Source: Lysobacterales bacterium CG02_land_8_20_14_3_00_62_12
GTDB lineage: Bacteria; Pseudomonadota; Gammaproteobacteria; Xanthomonadales; Ahniellaceae
Reading direction: 5' to 3'
Assembly: GCA_002785585.1 (NCBI GenBank)
Contig: PEUI01000305.1
Location: 12,610-20,313, forward strand
Length of the DNA stretch: 7,704 nt
Both the position numbers and the translations under genes were made by a program. The notes below the pieces were generated by a model. The model did not search any database and was not told the origin of the DNA. It saw only the letters and a program-made list of their open reading frames with translations. Positions 1 through 6,396 of this stretch are shown one piece after another; within the stretch, counting starts at the first letter, position 1; each line of letters opens with the position of its first letter.

Positions 1-657
1 GCGTGAGAACTGGTCGGCCGCCGATGTCGCCAGGTCACCACCTTTCAGAATTTCTGAGACGCGGCGCAACATGCGATCAGCCAGCAATGTCTGCCGGGTT
101 GCCAGATAAATCTGCTTGGCCGGCGCGCCACGTTCGGTGAGATAGCTGACGATCTCTTCCATCTTCGCGGTGAGGCGCGGGATGTTGGACTGGAACTCTT
201 GCGCGGTATCGGTGATGTCCAGCACCAGCTCCTGGCGACTGACGATGGTGTCGGCCGCGGTGGCCACCGGCTCCCAATCCACTTTCAGTTTGTTCAGCAC
301 GATATCCACTTCGCCACCCTGCGCCTGCCCCAGGTAGGACGGCACCGGGTTGAGCTTGGTGCTGGCCGGGCTGCCCTTGAACAAGGCATCGACGTTGCGC
401 TGAATGCTTTCGCGCGTCGCTTTCAGTTCTTCGAAGGCGTCGATGTTGCCGAGTGCCGCCTCGGTAGCGAACTTGGAGATCTGCTGCGACTGCACCTGCA
501 TGTCGGTAGACAAGGCAATCGCATTTCGATCCTGGCCGTCTTTGAAGAGTCGATAGCCGACATTGGCCACCAACAGCAACAATGCGATCAGTGCCAGAAA
601 GCCCGTAAACATCGAGCCCGTTAGCCGTTGCGTCAAATTACCACCGGTCGAACTCAT
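1..657 (-). CDS. pilJ: PilJ, type IV pilus methyl-accepting chemotaxis receptor (N-terminal part, 3' end outside window)
   Basis: This is the membrane receptor of the Pil-Chp chemosensory system, which in Pseudomonas senses surface contact or pilin and signals through PilI to the ChpA kinase. I translated the minus strand from the ATG at 657-655 and it stays open for 219 codons to the window edge. The start MSSTGGNLTQRLTG is followed by a hydrophobic membrane segment at about residues 15-34 and then a soluble, mostly helical region containing QVQSQQISKFA and ADTIVSRQELVLDITDTA, which I recognise as PilJ-like periplasmic sequence. Family members are about 680 residues, so roughly one third is present and the HAMP and signalling domains lie beyond position 1. 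AGGTGAG just before the ATG is a good ribosome binding site. It follows pilI by 37 bp on the same strand, so co-transcription is likely. Confidence 0.9.
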   Translation of the reverse strand, partial: MSSTGGNLTQRLTGSMFTGFLALIALLLLVANVGYRLFKDGQDRNAIALSTDMQVQSQQISKFATEAALGNIDAFEELKATRESIQRNVDALFKGSPASTKLNPVPSYLGQAQGGEVDIVLNKLKVDWEPVATAADTIVSRQELVLDITDTAQEFQSNIPRLTAKMEEIVSYLTERGAPAKQIYLATRQTLLADRMLRRVSEILKGGDLATSAADQFSR

Positions 658-694
658 ACGCTCACCTCGCCCTTTAACCAGTCCAACACGCCGC

Positions 695-1240
695 TCATGC
701 GGCGGCCTGTGTGAAGTCGCGCGCTCGCACCAGCGCACTCATGCTGAAAACCCGGTACGGGGTTCCGTTCCAATCATAAAAACTCGGGATGAACTTCGCG
801 TAGCGTTCATCTGGCTCTTGCAACGAGTCGATCAAATGGGTGTCGTTGAAAGCGCGCTGGCCAAATATTTCGTCGACCACCACGCCGACGCTGCCACCGG
901 ATTGCTTGACCAGCAAAACCCGGGTGCGCGCATTGCGCAGCGATTTTTCGCCCTCGATGTACGCCAGCAAATCCACCACCGGCACCAAGTTGCCACGGAC
1001 ATTGGCAACACCCAGCAACCAGGGCTGGGTGCCGGGCACAAAAGTCAGTTCCGGATACGACAGAATTTCGTTGACTTCAGTAATGCTGCTAACCAACTGG
1101 CGCGAACCCAGGCGAAACGCGATACCGCGCCAGGACCCCGGCGCGTCGACCTGCTCGGGAATACCGGCAACGTGCTCAAGACTGCGCTTTTCGTAGTCCA
1201 CCAAGGCATCGTATGGGGCCAGCACGGCGTGATCGGACAT
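695..1240 (-). CDS. pilI: PilI, CheW-like adaptor of the Pil-Chp system
   Basis: A 181-residue CheW-type scaffold expected to couple the PilJ receptor to the ChpA (CheA-like) kinase in the cytoplasm at the cell pole. The N-terminal 35 residues are a variable leader. The CheW fold follows, with the family's most conserved stretch at residues 74-91 (WLLGVANVRGNLVPVVDL), where the G-x-x-N-x-R-G pattern marks the receptor and kinase interface. The length is close to the P. aeruginosa protein. The start at 1240 has GGGGAG 10 bp upstream and comes 4 bp after the stop of a 32-residue ORF, so translation may be coupled to it. In the usual order pilH sits directly upstream of pilI. Here it does not, and pilG is the next recognisable gene. 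Position between pilG and pilJ distinguishes PilI from other CheW paralogues such as ChpC. Confidence 0.93.
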   Translation of the reverse strand: MSDHAVLAPYDALVDYEKRSLEHVAGIPEQVDAPGSWRGIAFRLGSRQLVSSITEVNEILSYPELTFVPGTQPWLLGVANVRGNLVPVVDLLAYIEGEKSLRNARTRVLLVKQSGGSVGVVVDEIFGQRAFNDTHLIDSLQEPDERYAKFIPSFYDWNGTPYRVFSMSALVRARDFTQAAA

Positions 1241-1244
1241 GCGC

Positions 1245-1343
1245 TCAGAACTCCCCGGTCGCCAATGGCGCGAGCACCATCGTCGATACCTCGGCGACCG
1301 AACTACCCGCCCGACAAAACCTGATAAAAGATAACTGCTGCAT
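1245..1343 (-). CDS. Possible 32-residue small ORF in the pilG-pilI gap
   Basis: This short ORF starts MQQLSFIRFCRAG and ends ATGEF, lies wholly within the 140-bp pilG-pilI gap, and is too short for a normal gene call. A G-rich AGGGGG lies 4 bp before its ATG, and its TGA ends 4 bp before the pilI ATG, an arrangement suited to translational coupling. There is an in-frame internal ATG at codon 22. I recognise no family, and it does not resemble the PilH receiver domain in this frame. It could be a small leader peptide or a chance ORF in sequence left by loss of pilH. Conservation is the missing evidence. Confidence 0.25.
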   Translation of the reverse strand: MQQLSFIRFCRAGSSVAEVSTMVLAPLATGEF

Positions 1344-1380
1344 CGCGCCCCCTATGGCGTACTGGATCAAGACGCTTCCA

Positions 1381-1788
1381 TCAGACCGATTTTGGTGCCA
1401 CAAATTTTCGAATCGCTGACAACAGCTCTTCGCGGGTAAACGGCTTGGTCAGATACTGCTCGGAACCGACGATACGTCCGCGCGCCTTATCGAACAGGCC
1501 GTCTTTGGACGACAACATGATCACCGGCGTGGACTTGAACATCTTGTTGCTCTTGATCACCGAGCAAGTCTGATAGCCATCGAGTCGCGGCATCATGATG
1601 TCAACGAAGATCAGATCCGGTTGCGTGTCAGAAATCTTGGCCAGCGCTTCAAAGCCGTCGTTGGCGGTCACCACCTCGCAGCCTTCCTTTTTGAGCAAGG
1701 TTTCTGCGGTCCTGCGGATGGTTTTCGAGTCGTCGATCACCATTACCTTGAGACCTGCCAGTGAAACGTCTTTGTGCTGCTCTTCCAT
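1381..1788 (-). CDS. pilG: PilG, single-domain CheY-like response regulator of twitching motility
   Basis: A 135-residue stand-alone receiver domain that takes phosphate from the ChpA kinase and in Pseudomonas promotes pilus extension and twitching. The acidic pair D19-D20 lies in VMVIDDSKTIRR, the phospho-acceptor is D63 in IFVDIMMPRLDGYQ, the hydroxyl residues S93/S94 lie in VIMLSSKDG, and the conserved lysine is K115 in YLTKPF. FDKARGRIVGSEQYLTKPF is characteristic of PilG rather than PilH. No output domain follows. The ATG at 1788 is preceded by a G-rich stretch (GGGGGTCAC), a weak ribosome binding site, partly within a 5-bp inverted repeat at 1791-1802. It is the first gene of the minus-strand pil run, about 90 nt downstream of a promoter-like sequence. 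Confidence 0.95.
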   Translation of the reverse strand: MEEQHKDVSLAGLKVMVIDDSKTIRRTAETLLKKEGCEVVTANDGFEALAKISDTQPDLIFVDIMMPRLDGYQTCSVIKSNKMFKSTPVIMLSSKDGLFDKARGRIVGSEQYLTKPFTREELLSAIRKFVAPKSV

Positions 1789-1885
1789 GTGACCCCCGGG
1801 TCATTCGGTTTGCTTTGCCTATGGATTTTGGTCAAGTTGCGCTTCGGCAAACCTGCACCGGCCACAGCACCGCCTTGCGGATAGA

Positions 1886-1914
1886 TGTTTAGCCAACGTT
1901 GAGAAGACTGTCAA
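1886..1914 (-). promoter_or_regulatory. Candidate sigma70 promoter for pilG
   Basis: On the minus strand a perfect TTGACA (1914-1909) is followed by a 17-bp spacer and TAAACA (1891-1886), which matches three of six positions of the -10 consensus. The box faces pilG and would give a leader of about 90 nt. The -35 match and the spacing are seen directly. Activity is inferred, and the weak -10 suggests help from an activator or only modest strength. Confidence 0.4.
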
Positions 1915-1971
1915 GTAATTACTGTAAGGGCTTAAATTGCAGAGGGATTCTTCTGGCGCGCACGAGCTCGC

Positions 1972-1977
1972 TATGCT
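1972..1977 (+). promoter_or_regulatory. Possible -10 element for the gshB-pyrB run
   Basis: TATGCT about 45 bp before the gshB ATG matches four of six -10 positions and sits in the only sizeable non-coding stretch upstream of the plus-strand genes. I see no good -35 box at 16-18 bp upstream of it, only TTCTGG at a short spacing. The call rests mainly on position and is weak. Confidence 0.2.
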
Positions 1978-2021
1978 ACTACCATCGCCCCGCTCGTGGG
2001 CACCGAAGGTGAGAGCACCGC

Positions 2022-2969
2022 ATGCCATTGCAGATCGCCTGGCTGATGGACCCGATCAGCACCATTCGCGCCCGCAAGGACTCCACCGTCGCCATGCTGC
2101 GCGCGGCTGCCAAACGCGGCCATCGGCTTTACTACGCCAGCCCCGGCCAATTGCGCTTGCAGCCCGGCCTGGCGTCGGCACTTTGGACCCAGATCGAAGT
2201 TCATGGCGATGATGAACATTGGTATACCTTGGGCCCGACCGAAGTGCAGCCGCTGCAACACTTCGACGTATTGATGTTGCGTCGTGACCCGCCGGTAGAC
2301 GCCGATTTTCTCGCCGATACACTGTGGGCGAGCCTGGCCACCACACCGCGCCCGCTGATCCTCAATGACCCGCGCGCGCTGCGCGACTGCAATGAAAAAT
2401 TGTTCGCTCTGAACTTTCCGCAATGCTGCCCGCCGACGTTTATCGGCCGCGAAACGATCGCGCTCAAGGACTTCATCGCCAGTCAGGGCGAGTGCGTGTT
2501 GAAGCCCATCGACGGCATGGCCGGACGCTCCATTTTTCGCACTTCGCCAACCGACCCCAACCTTAATGTGATCCTGGAAACGCTGACGGCGGGCGGCCGC
2601 CACTTTGCCTTGGCACAACGTTTTCTGCCGGAAATCGCCCAAGGCGACAAACGCATTTTGTTGATCGATGGCGAAGCCGTGCCCTACTGCCTGGCGCGGA
2701 TTCCACAAGGCGGTGACTTCCGCGCCAATCTGGCTCGCGGTGGCCAGGGCATCGCCCAGCCCTTGTCCGAACGTGATCGCTGGATCGCAGCCCAGGTCGC
2801 GCCAGAATTGAAACGCCGTGGCCTGCTGTTTGTCGGGCTGGATGTGATCGGTGACTACCTGACCGAAATCAACGTCACCAGCCCGACTGGAATCCGCGAT
2901 ATCGACAGCCAGTCCGGAACCGATATCGGCGCTTTGCTGTGGGCGGCGATCGAGCGGAGATTGCAGTGA
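2022..2969 (+). CDS. gshB: Glutathione synthetase (GshB, ATP-grasp)
   Basis: A 315-residue cytoplasmic enzyme that joins glycine to gamma-glutamylcysteine using ATP, the last step of glutathione synthesis. Its length matches the approximately 316-residue E. coli protein. Family marks are WLMDPI at 7-12 followed by KDSTVAML, the ATP-grasp lysine loop LKPIDGMAGRSIFR at 160-173, RILLIDGEAVPYCLARIPQGG, and the C-terminal metal and substrate motif EINVTSPTGIRDID. The whole core is intact. The start follows a purine-rich GAAGGTGAGAG at 2005-2015. It is the first gene of the plus-strand run, divergent from pilG, and its TGA overlaps the GTG start of tonB. This gshB-tonB-yqgE-ruvX order next to pilG is common in gammaproteobacteria. 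Confidence 0.97.
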   Translation: MPLQIAWLMDPISTIRARKDSTVAMLRAAAKRGHRLYYASPGQLRLQPGLASALWTQIEVHGDDEHWYTLGPTEVQPLQHFDVLMLRRDPPVDADFLADTLWASLATTPRPLILNDPRALRDCNEKLFALNFPQCCPPTFIGRETIALKDFIASQGECVLKPIDGMAGRSIFRTSPTDPNLNVILETLTAGGRHFALAQRFLPEIAQGDKRILLIDGEAVPYCLARIPQGGDFRANLARGGQGIAQPLSERDRWIAAQVAPELKRRGLLFVGLDVIGDYLTEINVTSPTGIRDIDSQSGTDIGALLWAAIERRLQ

Positions 2970-3829
2970 AACCAGCGCGCATTGGTCCGGCGGAACGGCT
3001 ACAGGTAACTTTGCTGTTTTCCTTGATCTTGCACGCGGTGGTGGTTTTGGGCATCACCTTTCAGTACGAGGATCCAGCCGCGCAGCTACCGAGCCTGGAT
3101 GTGATTCTGGTGCAATCCGCCAGCACCAAAGCTCCCGACAAAGCGGATTTCCTCGCCAATGCCGCACAACAGGGCGGCGGTGAATCGAAACGCTCCAAAC
3201 GGCCGCGAGATCTGGTCTCCGGACCAATTCCCAAAGCAACCGACGGCCTGGCACCGCAAACCGAACGGGCCGGATCACCGCGACCGACCGAAGCCACACC
3301 GAGATCGGTATTGTCCGGGGCCGACACCACCGTCAGCGTGCAAAAAATCGAAGATTCGCACCCGGAGATTCCCGAATTGACGCGGCTGACCGCGCAGGAG
3401 TTGATCGAGCGCGATATGGAAATGGCACGGCTTACCGCCGAGGTCGATCGCCAGCGCGAGCAATATGCCAAGCGACCACGACGCAAGTTTGTTTCCGCCA
3501 GCACCCGCGAATACGCCTTCGCCGCCTACATGCGCGCCTGGGTCGCCAAAGTCGAACGCATTGGCAACGTCAACTATCCCGAGGAAGCGCGCCGCCGTGA
3601 ACTGTATGGCCAATTGGTGATTACGGTTGCCGTCCGCCGCGACGGCAGCCTGGAGTCGATCGAAACCATTCAAGGCAGCGGACAGGATTTTCTGGATTTG
3701 GCGGCGCGGCGGATTGTCGAGCTGTCGGCACCGTTTCCGCCACTGCCGAAAACCGCTGAAAACATCGACGTTCTGCACATCACCCGGACCTGGCAGTTCC
3801 TGCCGGGAGACGTGCTGCGCGGAGAGTAA
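2966..3829 (+). CDS. tonB: TonB-type energy transducer (TonB3-like)
   Basis: A 287-residue inner-membrane protein expected to span the periplasm and pass proton-motive-force energy to outer-membrane partners. I chose the GTG at 2966 because GGAG lies 7 bp upstream and the codon overlaps the gshB stop (GTGA). A GTG nine codons earlier would place the start deep inside gshB. The N-terminal anchor spans about residues 13-32 and contains S19-x-x-x-H23, the SxxxH pattern needed for ExbB/ExbD coupling in E. coli TonB. A polar linker (about 37-135), a charged helix rich in Glu/Arg (about 136-175) and a TonB C-terminal domain follow. The last begins at Y204-P205 (NYPEEARRRELYGQL) and ends ITRTWQF. 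It lacks the long Pro-Glu/Pro-Lys tract of classical TonB. From memory, the P. aeruginosa gene at this position, tonB3, is needed for twitching motility. No exbB or exbD is nearby. Confidence 0.88.
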   Translation: MKPARIGPAERLQVTLLFSLILHAVVVLGITFQYEDPAAQLPSLDVILVQSASTKAPDKADFLANAAQQGGGESKRSKRPRDLVSGPIPKATDGLAPQTERAGSPRPTEATPRSVLSGADTTVSVQKIEDSHPEIPELTRLTAQELIERDMEMARLTAEVDRQREQYAKRPRRKFVSASTREYAFAAYMRAWVAKVERIGNVNYPEEARRRELYGQLVITVAVRRDGSLESIETIQGSGQDFLDLAARRIVELSAPFPPLPKTAENIDVLHITRTWQFLPGDVLRGE

Positions 3830-3832
3830 GTC

Positions 3833-3851
3833 GGGCGCTAAACTTACGCCC
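3833..3851 (+). promoter_or_regulatory. Small hairpin abutting the yqgE start codon
   Basis: GGGCG (3833-3837) and CGCCC (3847-3851) form a perfect 5-bp GC stem with a 9-nt loop, ending on the base before the yqgE ATG. There is no clear Shine-Dalgarno in the 22-bp gap. The nearest purine-rich stretch is the end of tonB, about 25 bp away. The structure could limit initiation, or be chance in GC-rich DNA. Confidence 0.3.
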
Positions 3852-4430
3852 ATGACCGAATCCACTTGGCTTAGCCATCAGCTACTGATCGCCATGCCGG
3901 GCATGTTGGACCCGCGCTTCGAGCAGTCGGTGGTCTATTTGTGCCAGCACAACCACGATGGCGCGATGGGGTTGATTGTCAATCGGGCGTCCGGACTGCG
4001 CTTCAGCGACGTGCTTGAGCAGATGCAGATCTCGCCCGCGGACCCAACCATGGAACCCTGGCCGGTGTTGATCGGCGGACCGGTGCAACCGGAGCGCGGG
4101 TTCGTGCTGCACACAGCGTTGGCTGGCGCAGCGGCCGACGACCCCGAGATCATTACGCTTAGCCCAGGGCTGGCGCTGAGCACCTCGCGCGATGTCTTGG
4201 AAGCACTGGCAACGCATATTGGCACCGGCAAAGCCCTGCTCGCGCTCGGTTATGCGGGCTGGTCGGCGGGACAACTGGAACAGGAAGTATTGGCGAACGC
4301 CTGGCTGACGGTCCCGCTGCCCGAACCCGCCTTGCTGTTCGACATTCCAATCGAACAACGTTGGGAACGCGCCGCGCAACTCGCCGGTATCGACCTGAGC
4401 CGACTTAGCAGCCAGGCCGGTCATGCCTGA
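3852..4430 (+). CDS. yqgE: YqgE/AlgH family protein (DUF179, UPF0301)
   Basis: A 192-residue protein of the YqgE/AlgH family. Its biochemical role is not settled. The name algH comes from an alginate-related phenotype in Pseudomonas. Recognisable family blocks are LLIAMPGMLDPRFEQSVVYL near the N terminus (11-30), GAMGLIVNR at 37-45, GGPVQPERGFVLH at 75-87 and ALGYAGWSAGQLEQE in the C-terminal third. There is no signal peptide or membrane segment, so it is probably cytoplasmic. The open frame extends upstream into tonB, but homology begins at the ATG at 3852, which opens with MTESTWLSHQLL. Its stop overlaps the ruvX start by 8 bp (ATGCCTGA), pointing to coupled translation. YqgE-ruvX adjacency is very widely conserved. 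Confidence 0.95.
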   Translation: MTESTWLSHQLLIAMPGMLDPRFEQSVVYLCQHNHDGAMGLIVNRASGLRFSDVLEQMQISPADPTMEPWPVLIGGPVQPERGFVLHTALAGAAADDPEIITLSPGLALSTSRDVLEALATHIGTGKALLALGYAGWSAGQLEQEVLANAWLTVPLPEPALLFDIPIEQRWERAAQLAGIDLSRLSSQAGHA

Positions 4431-4917
4431 AGCCGGTCACGCAGAGGCCACCGGGCTGGTGCTCGGCTTCGATCACGGCGGCCGCCGCATCGGGGTCGCC
4501 ATCGGCCAGGCGATCACCGCATCGGCCACGGCTTTGGCGGTGGTTCGCAATAGCCCACAGGGACCGGACTGGGCCAGCATCGACCAAATCATTCGGCAAT
4601 GGCAGCCGACGCGGCTGGTCATCGGCCTGCCGCTGACGATGGATGGCGACCACCAGAACAGCAGCAAGGCGGCGCAGGCATTCGGCCGAGCGCTGGCGGA
4701 TCGCTATCGGCTACCGGTTTTTGAACAAGACGAGCGCCTCAGTTCACGCATTGTCGGCGGCGAATTCGCGCTTGCTCGCAGTCGTGGAGAGGCCAAGCGC
4801 AAGCAGGCGGCGCTACTGGATGCGCAAGCGGCGCGCTTGATCGTGGAGCGATTTTTGGCAGGCTCCACACCCACCCAAGCCAACAGCAATGCCAACAACC
4901 CAACGGCCAGCGAATGA
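4423..4917 (+). CDS. ruvX: Putative pre-16S rRNA nuclease / Holliday junction resolvase homologue (RuvX, YqgF)
   Basis: A 164-residue RNase H-fold nuclease of the YqgF family. In E. coli the homologue is essential and implicated in trimming the 5' end of 16S rRNA, while a Holliday-junction role has also been proposed. The expected acidic residues are present: D17 in LGFDHGGRRIGVAIGQ, E104 in QDERLSSR and D133 in KQAALLDAQAARLI. VIGLPLTMDG at 66-75 is a further hallmark. It is longer than the E. coli protein (about 138), with a few extra N-terminal residues and an approximately 18-residue Asn/Thr/Ser/Pro-rich tail after residue 146 that looks disordered. The start overlaps yqgE by 8 bp and the stop overlaps pyrR by 4 bp (ATGA), so it is translated within a coupled series. 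Confidence 0.94.
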   Translation: MPEAGHAEATGLVLGFDHGGRRIGVAIGQAITASATALAVVRNSPQGPDWASIDQIIRQWQPTRLVIGLPLTMDGDHQNSSKAAQAFGRALADRYRLPVFEQDERLSSRIVGGEFALARSRGEAKRKQAALLDAQAARLIVERFLAGSTPTQANSNANNPTASE

Positions 4918-5450
4918 AACCGAACGAACTACCTGACTATCCGACCCTGTTGGCACGCCTGGTTGGTGCTGTGCGTGAACATATTTTGCCACGCAGCCCG
5001 CAGCCGCCGCTGCTGATTGGCATCCAGACCGGCGGTCTCTGGGTCGCTGCCGACTTGGCGCATAAGCTCGGTCTTGACGCCGCTATTGGCCGTCTCGACA
5101 TCGGCTTTTATCGTGACGACTACCAGCACGCCGGATTGGCGCCGGCGCTGTTGCCAAGCGCCCTGCCGTGGCCGATTGATGATCGCCAGTTACTGTTGGT
5201 GGACGACGTCCTGAACACCGGCCGCACCGTGCGCGCGGCCTTGAACGAGATTTTCGATTTCGGCCGACCGGCGGCGATTGCGCTCGCCGTGCTGATTTCC
5301 CGCGATGGCCGCGAGTTGCCGATCCAGGCCGATGCCGTCGGATTGCAGATCACTTTACCCGCCCACACCACGGTCAAACTGCGCGGGCCCGCCCCGCTGC
5401 ACCTCGACTACCAGGTCGCCCGTCAAACCCGGAACTGCGAGCATGGCTAA
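4914..5450 (+). CDS. pyrR: PyrR, pyrimidine regulator / uracil phosphoribosyltransferase family protein
   Basis: A 178-residue phosphoribosyltransferase-fold protein. In Bacillus, PyrR binds pyr mRNA in response to UMP and also makes UMP from uracil and PRPP. Its role in gammaproteobacteria is less clear. The PRPP loop is LLLVDDVLNTGRTVRAAL at 93-110. IGIQTGGLWVAADLAHKLG at 35-53 and GRLDIGFYRDDY at 59-70 are further PyrR marks. The start (ATGA, overlapping the ruvX stop) and the end (8-bp overlap with pyrB) place it in a coupled series with pyrB. There is no room for a classical RNA attenuator directly before pyrR or pyrB, so a Bacillus-style cis mechanism at these junctions is unlikely. The enzymatic PRPP site looks intact. 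Confidence 0.93.
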   Translation: MKPNELPDYPTLLARLVGAVREHILPRSPQPPLLIGIQTGGLWVAADLAHKLGLDAAIGRLDIGFYRDDYQHAGLAPALLPSALPWPIDDRQLLLVDDVLNTGRTVRAALNEIFDFGRPAAIALAVLISRDGRELPIQADAVGLQITLPAHTTVKLRGPAPLHLDYQVARQTRNCEHG

Positions 5451-6378
5451 GCCACCGCCTTTGCGTCATTTGATCACGCTCGCCGATCTCAGTGCCGAGC
5501 AGATCATCGACCTGCTCGATACCGCCGAGAGCCTGCGCGCCACCGCCCTGCGCCCGGTCAACAAACTGCCGCTGCTCCGTGGCCGCACCGTGGTCAACCT
5601 ATTTTTCGAGCCATCCACGCGCACCCGCACCAGCTTCGAGCTGGCGGCCAAACGGCTGTCGGCGGATGTGATCAATTTTGACGTGGCCCATTCCAGCACC
5701 AGCAAAGGGGAAACCTTGCTCGACACGCTGCGCAATCTGGAGGCGATGCGCTGCGATTTGTTCGTCGTCCGCCATCAACAAAACGGCACGCCGGCCTACC
5801 TTGCCGAGCACGCTGCGCCGGGTGTCGTCATCGTCAATGCTGGTGACGGCAATCACGCGCATCCCACGCAAGGCTTGCTCGACATGTTCACCATCCGCCG
5901 CCACAAGGCGGACTTCAGCCAGCTCACCATCACCATCGTCGGCGACATTTTGCATTCGCGGGTGGCGCGCTCGGATATCCATGCCTTGCGGGCACTCGGT
6001 GTCGGCGAATTGCGCATCGCCGGACCCGCCAGTCTGCTACCGGAGGACGCTGCGGAACTCGGCTGCCGCATTTATCACCGGATCGAGGACGCCCTCGCCA
6101 ACAGCGATGTAATCATCATGTTGCGGCTGCAAAAAGAACGCATGCAACACGGCCTGATTGCCTCCGACCAAGACTACGCCCGCTGCTGGGGGCTGGACCG
6201 GCAACGCCTGCAACTGGCCCGGGCCGATGCCATCGTCATGCATCCGGGACCGATCAACCGCGGTGTCGAGATCAGCGACGAGGTCGCCGACGGCGCCCAA
6301 TCGGTCATCCTGCAACAAGTCAGCAACGGCATCGCCGTGCGCATGGCGGTGATGGCAAAACTGCTCGGCCAGGTTTGA
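5443..6378 (+). CDS. pyrB: Aspartate carbamoyltransferase catalytic subunit (PyrB)
   Basis: A 311-residue cytosolic enzyme that condenses carbamoyl phosphate with aspartate, the committed step of pyrimidine synthesis. The carbamoyl-phosphate loop is FFEPSTRTRTSFELAAKRL at 54-72, with K88 in SSTSKGET, HAHPTQGLLDMF at 138-149 and HPGPINRGVE at 267-276. All core residues are present. The open frame extends into pyrR, but I chose the ATG at 5443 because it gives the normal length and overlaps the pyrR stop by 8 bp (ATGGCTAA), while family similarity starts at about LRHLITLADLS. Pseudomonas PyrB is longer at the N terminus and works with an inactive PyrC'. Neither pyrC' nor pyrI is seen downstream, where pilU is convergent after 25 bp. 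Holoenzyme class is therefore open. Confidence 0.97.
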   Translation: MAKPPPLRHLITLADLSAEQIIDLLDTAESLRATALRPVNKLPLLRGRTVVNLFFEPSTRTRTSFELAAKRLSADVINFDVAHSSTSKGETLLDTLRNLEAMRCDLFVVRHQQNGTPAYLAEHAAPGVVIVNAGDGNHAHPTQGLLDMFTIRRHKADFSQLTITIVGDILHSRVARSDIHALRALGVGELRIAGPASLLPEDAAELGCRIYHRIEDALANSDVIIMLRLQKERMQHGLIASDQDYARCWGLDRQRLQLARADAIVMHPGPINRGVEISDEVADGAQSVILQQVSNGIAVRMAVMAKLLGQV

Positions 6379-6396
6379 ACGCGGCCAAGTTTCAAC
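6366..6396. repeat. Imperfect 15-bp direct repeat at the 3' end of pyrB
   Basis: The 15-mer at 6366-6380 (CGGCCAGGTTTGAAC) recurs at 6382-6396 with 13 of 15 bases matching, a 16-bp period that spans the pyrB stop codon. It fills most of the 25-bp convergent gap before the pilU stop. I see no GC-rich stem with a T-run here, so no intrinsic terminator is supported between the two convergent genes. Confidence 0.45.

Noticed and set aside
563..1324. A 253-codon plus-strand ORF opposite pilI and the pilJ start
   Set aside because: The minus strand carries clear PilI and PilJ in this region, and the plus translation has no domain and unusual composition.
1971..2708. A 245-codon minus-strand ORF opposite gshB
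   Set aside because: It lies antisense to a complete GshB and shows no recognisable domain. It is a shadow of GC-rich third positions.
2939..2965. Earlier GTG start for TonB
   Set aside because: It lies inside gshB. The GTG at 2966 has GGAG at ideal spacing and overlaps the gshB stop.
3627..3851. Extended N terminus for YqgE
   Set aside because: The extra codons are the alternate frame of the TonB C-terminal domain. YqgE homology begins at 3852.
5305..5442. Extended N terminus for PyrB, as in Pseudomonas
   Set aside because: The extra 46 codons lie inside pyrR in another frame and translate to Arg/Pro/Ser/Cys-rich sequence. The ATG at 5443 gives the normal length and a coupled overlap.
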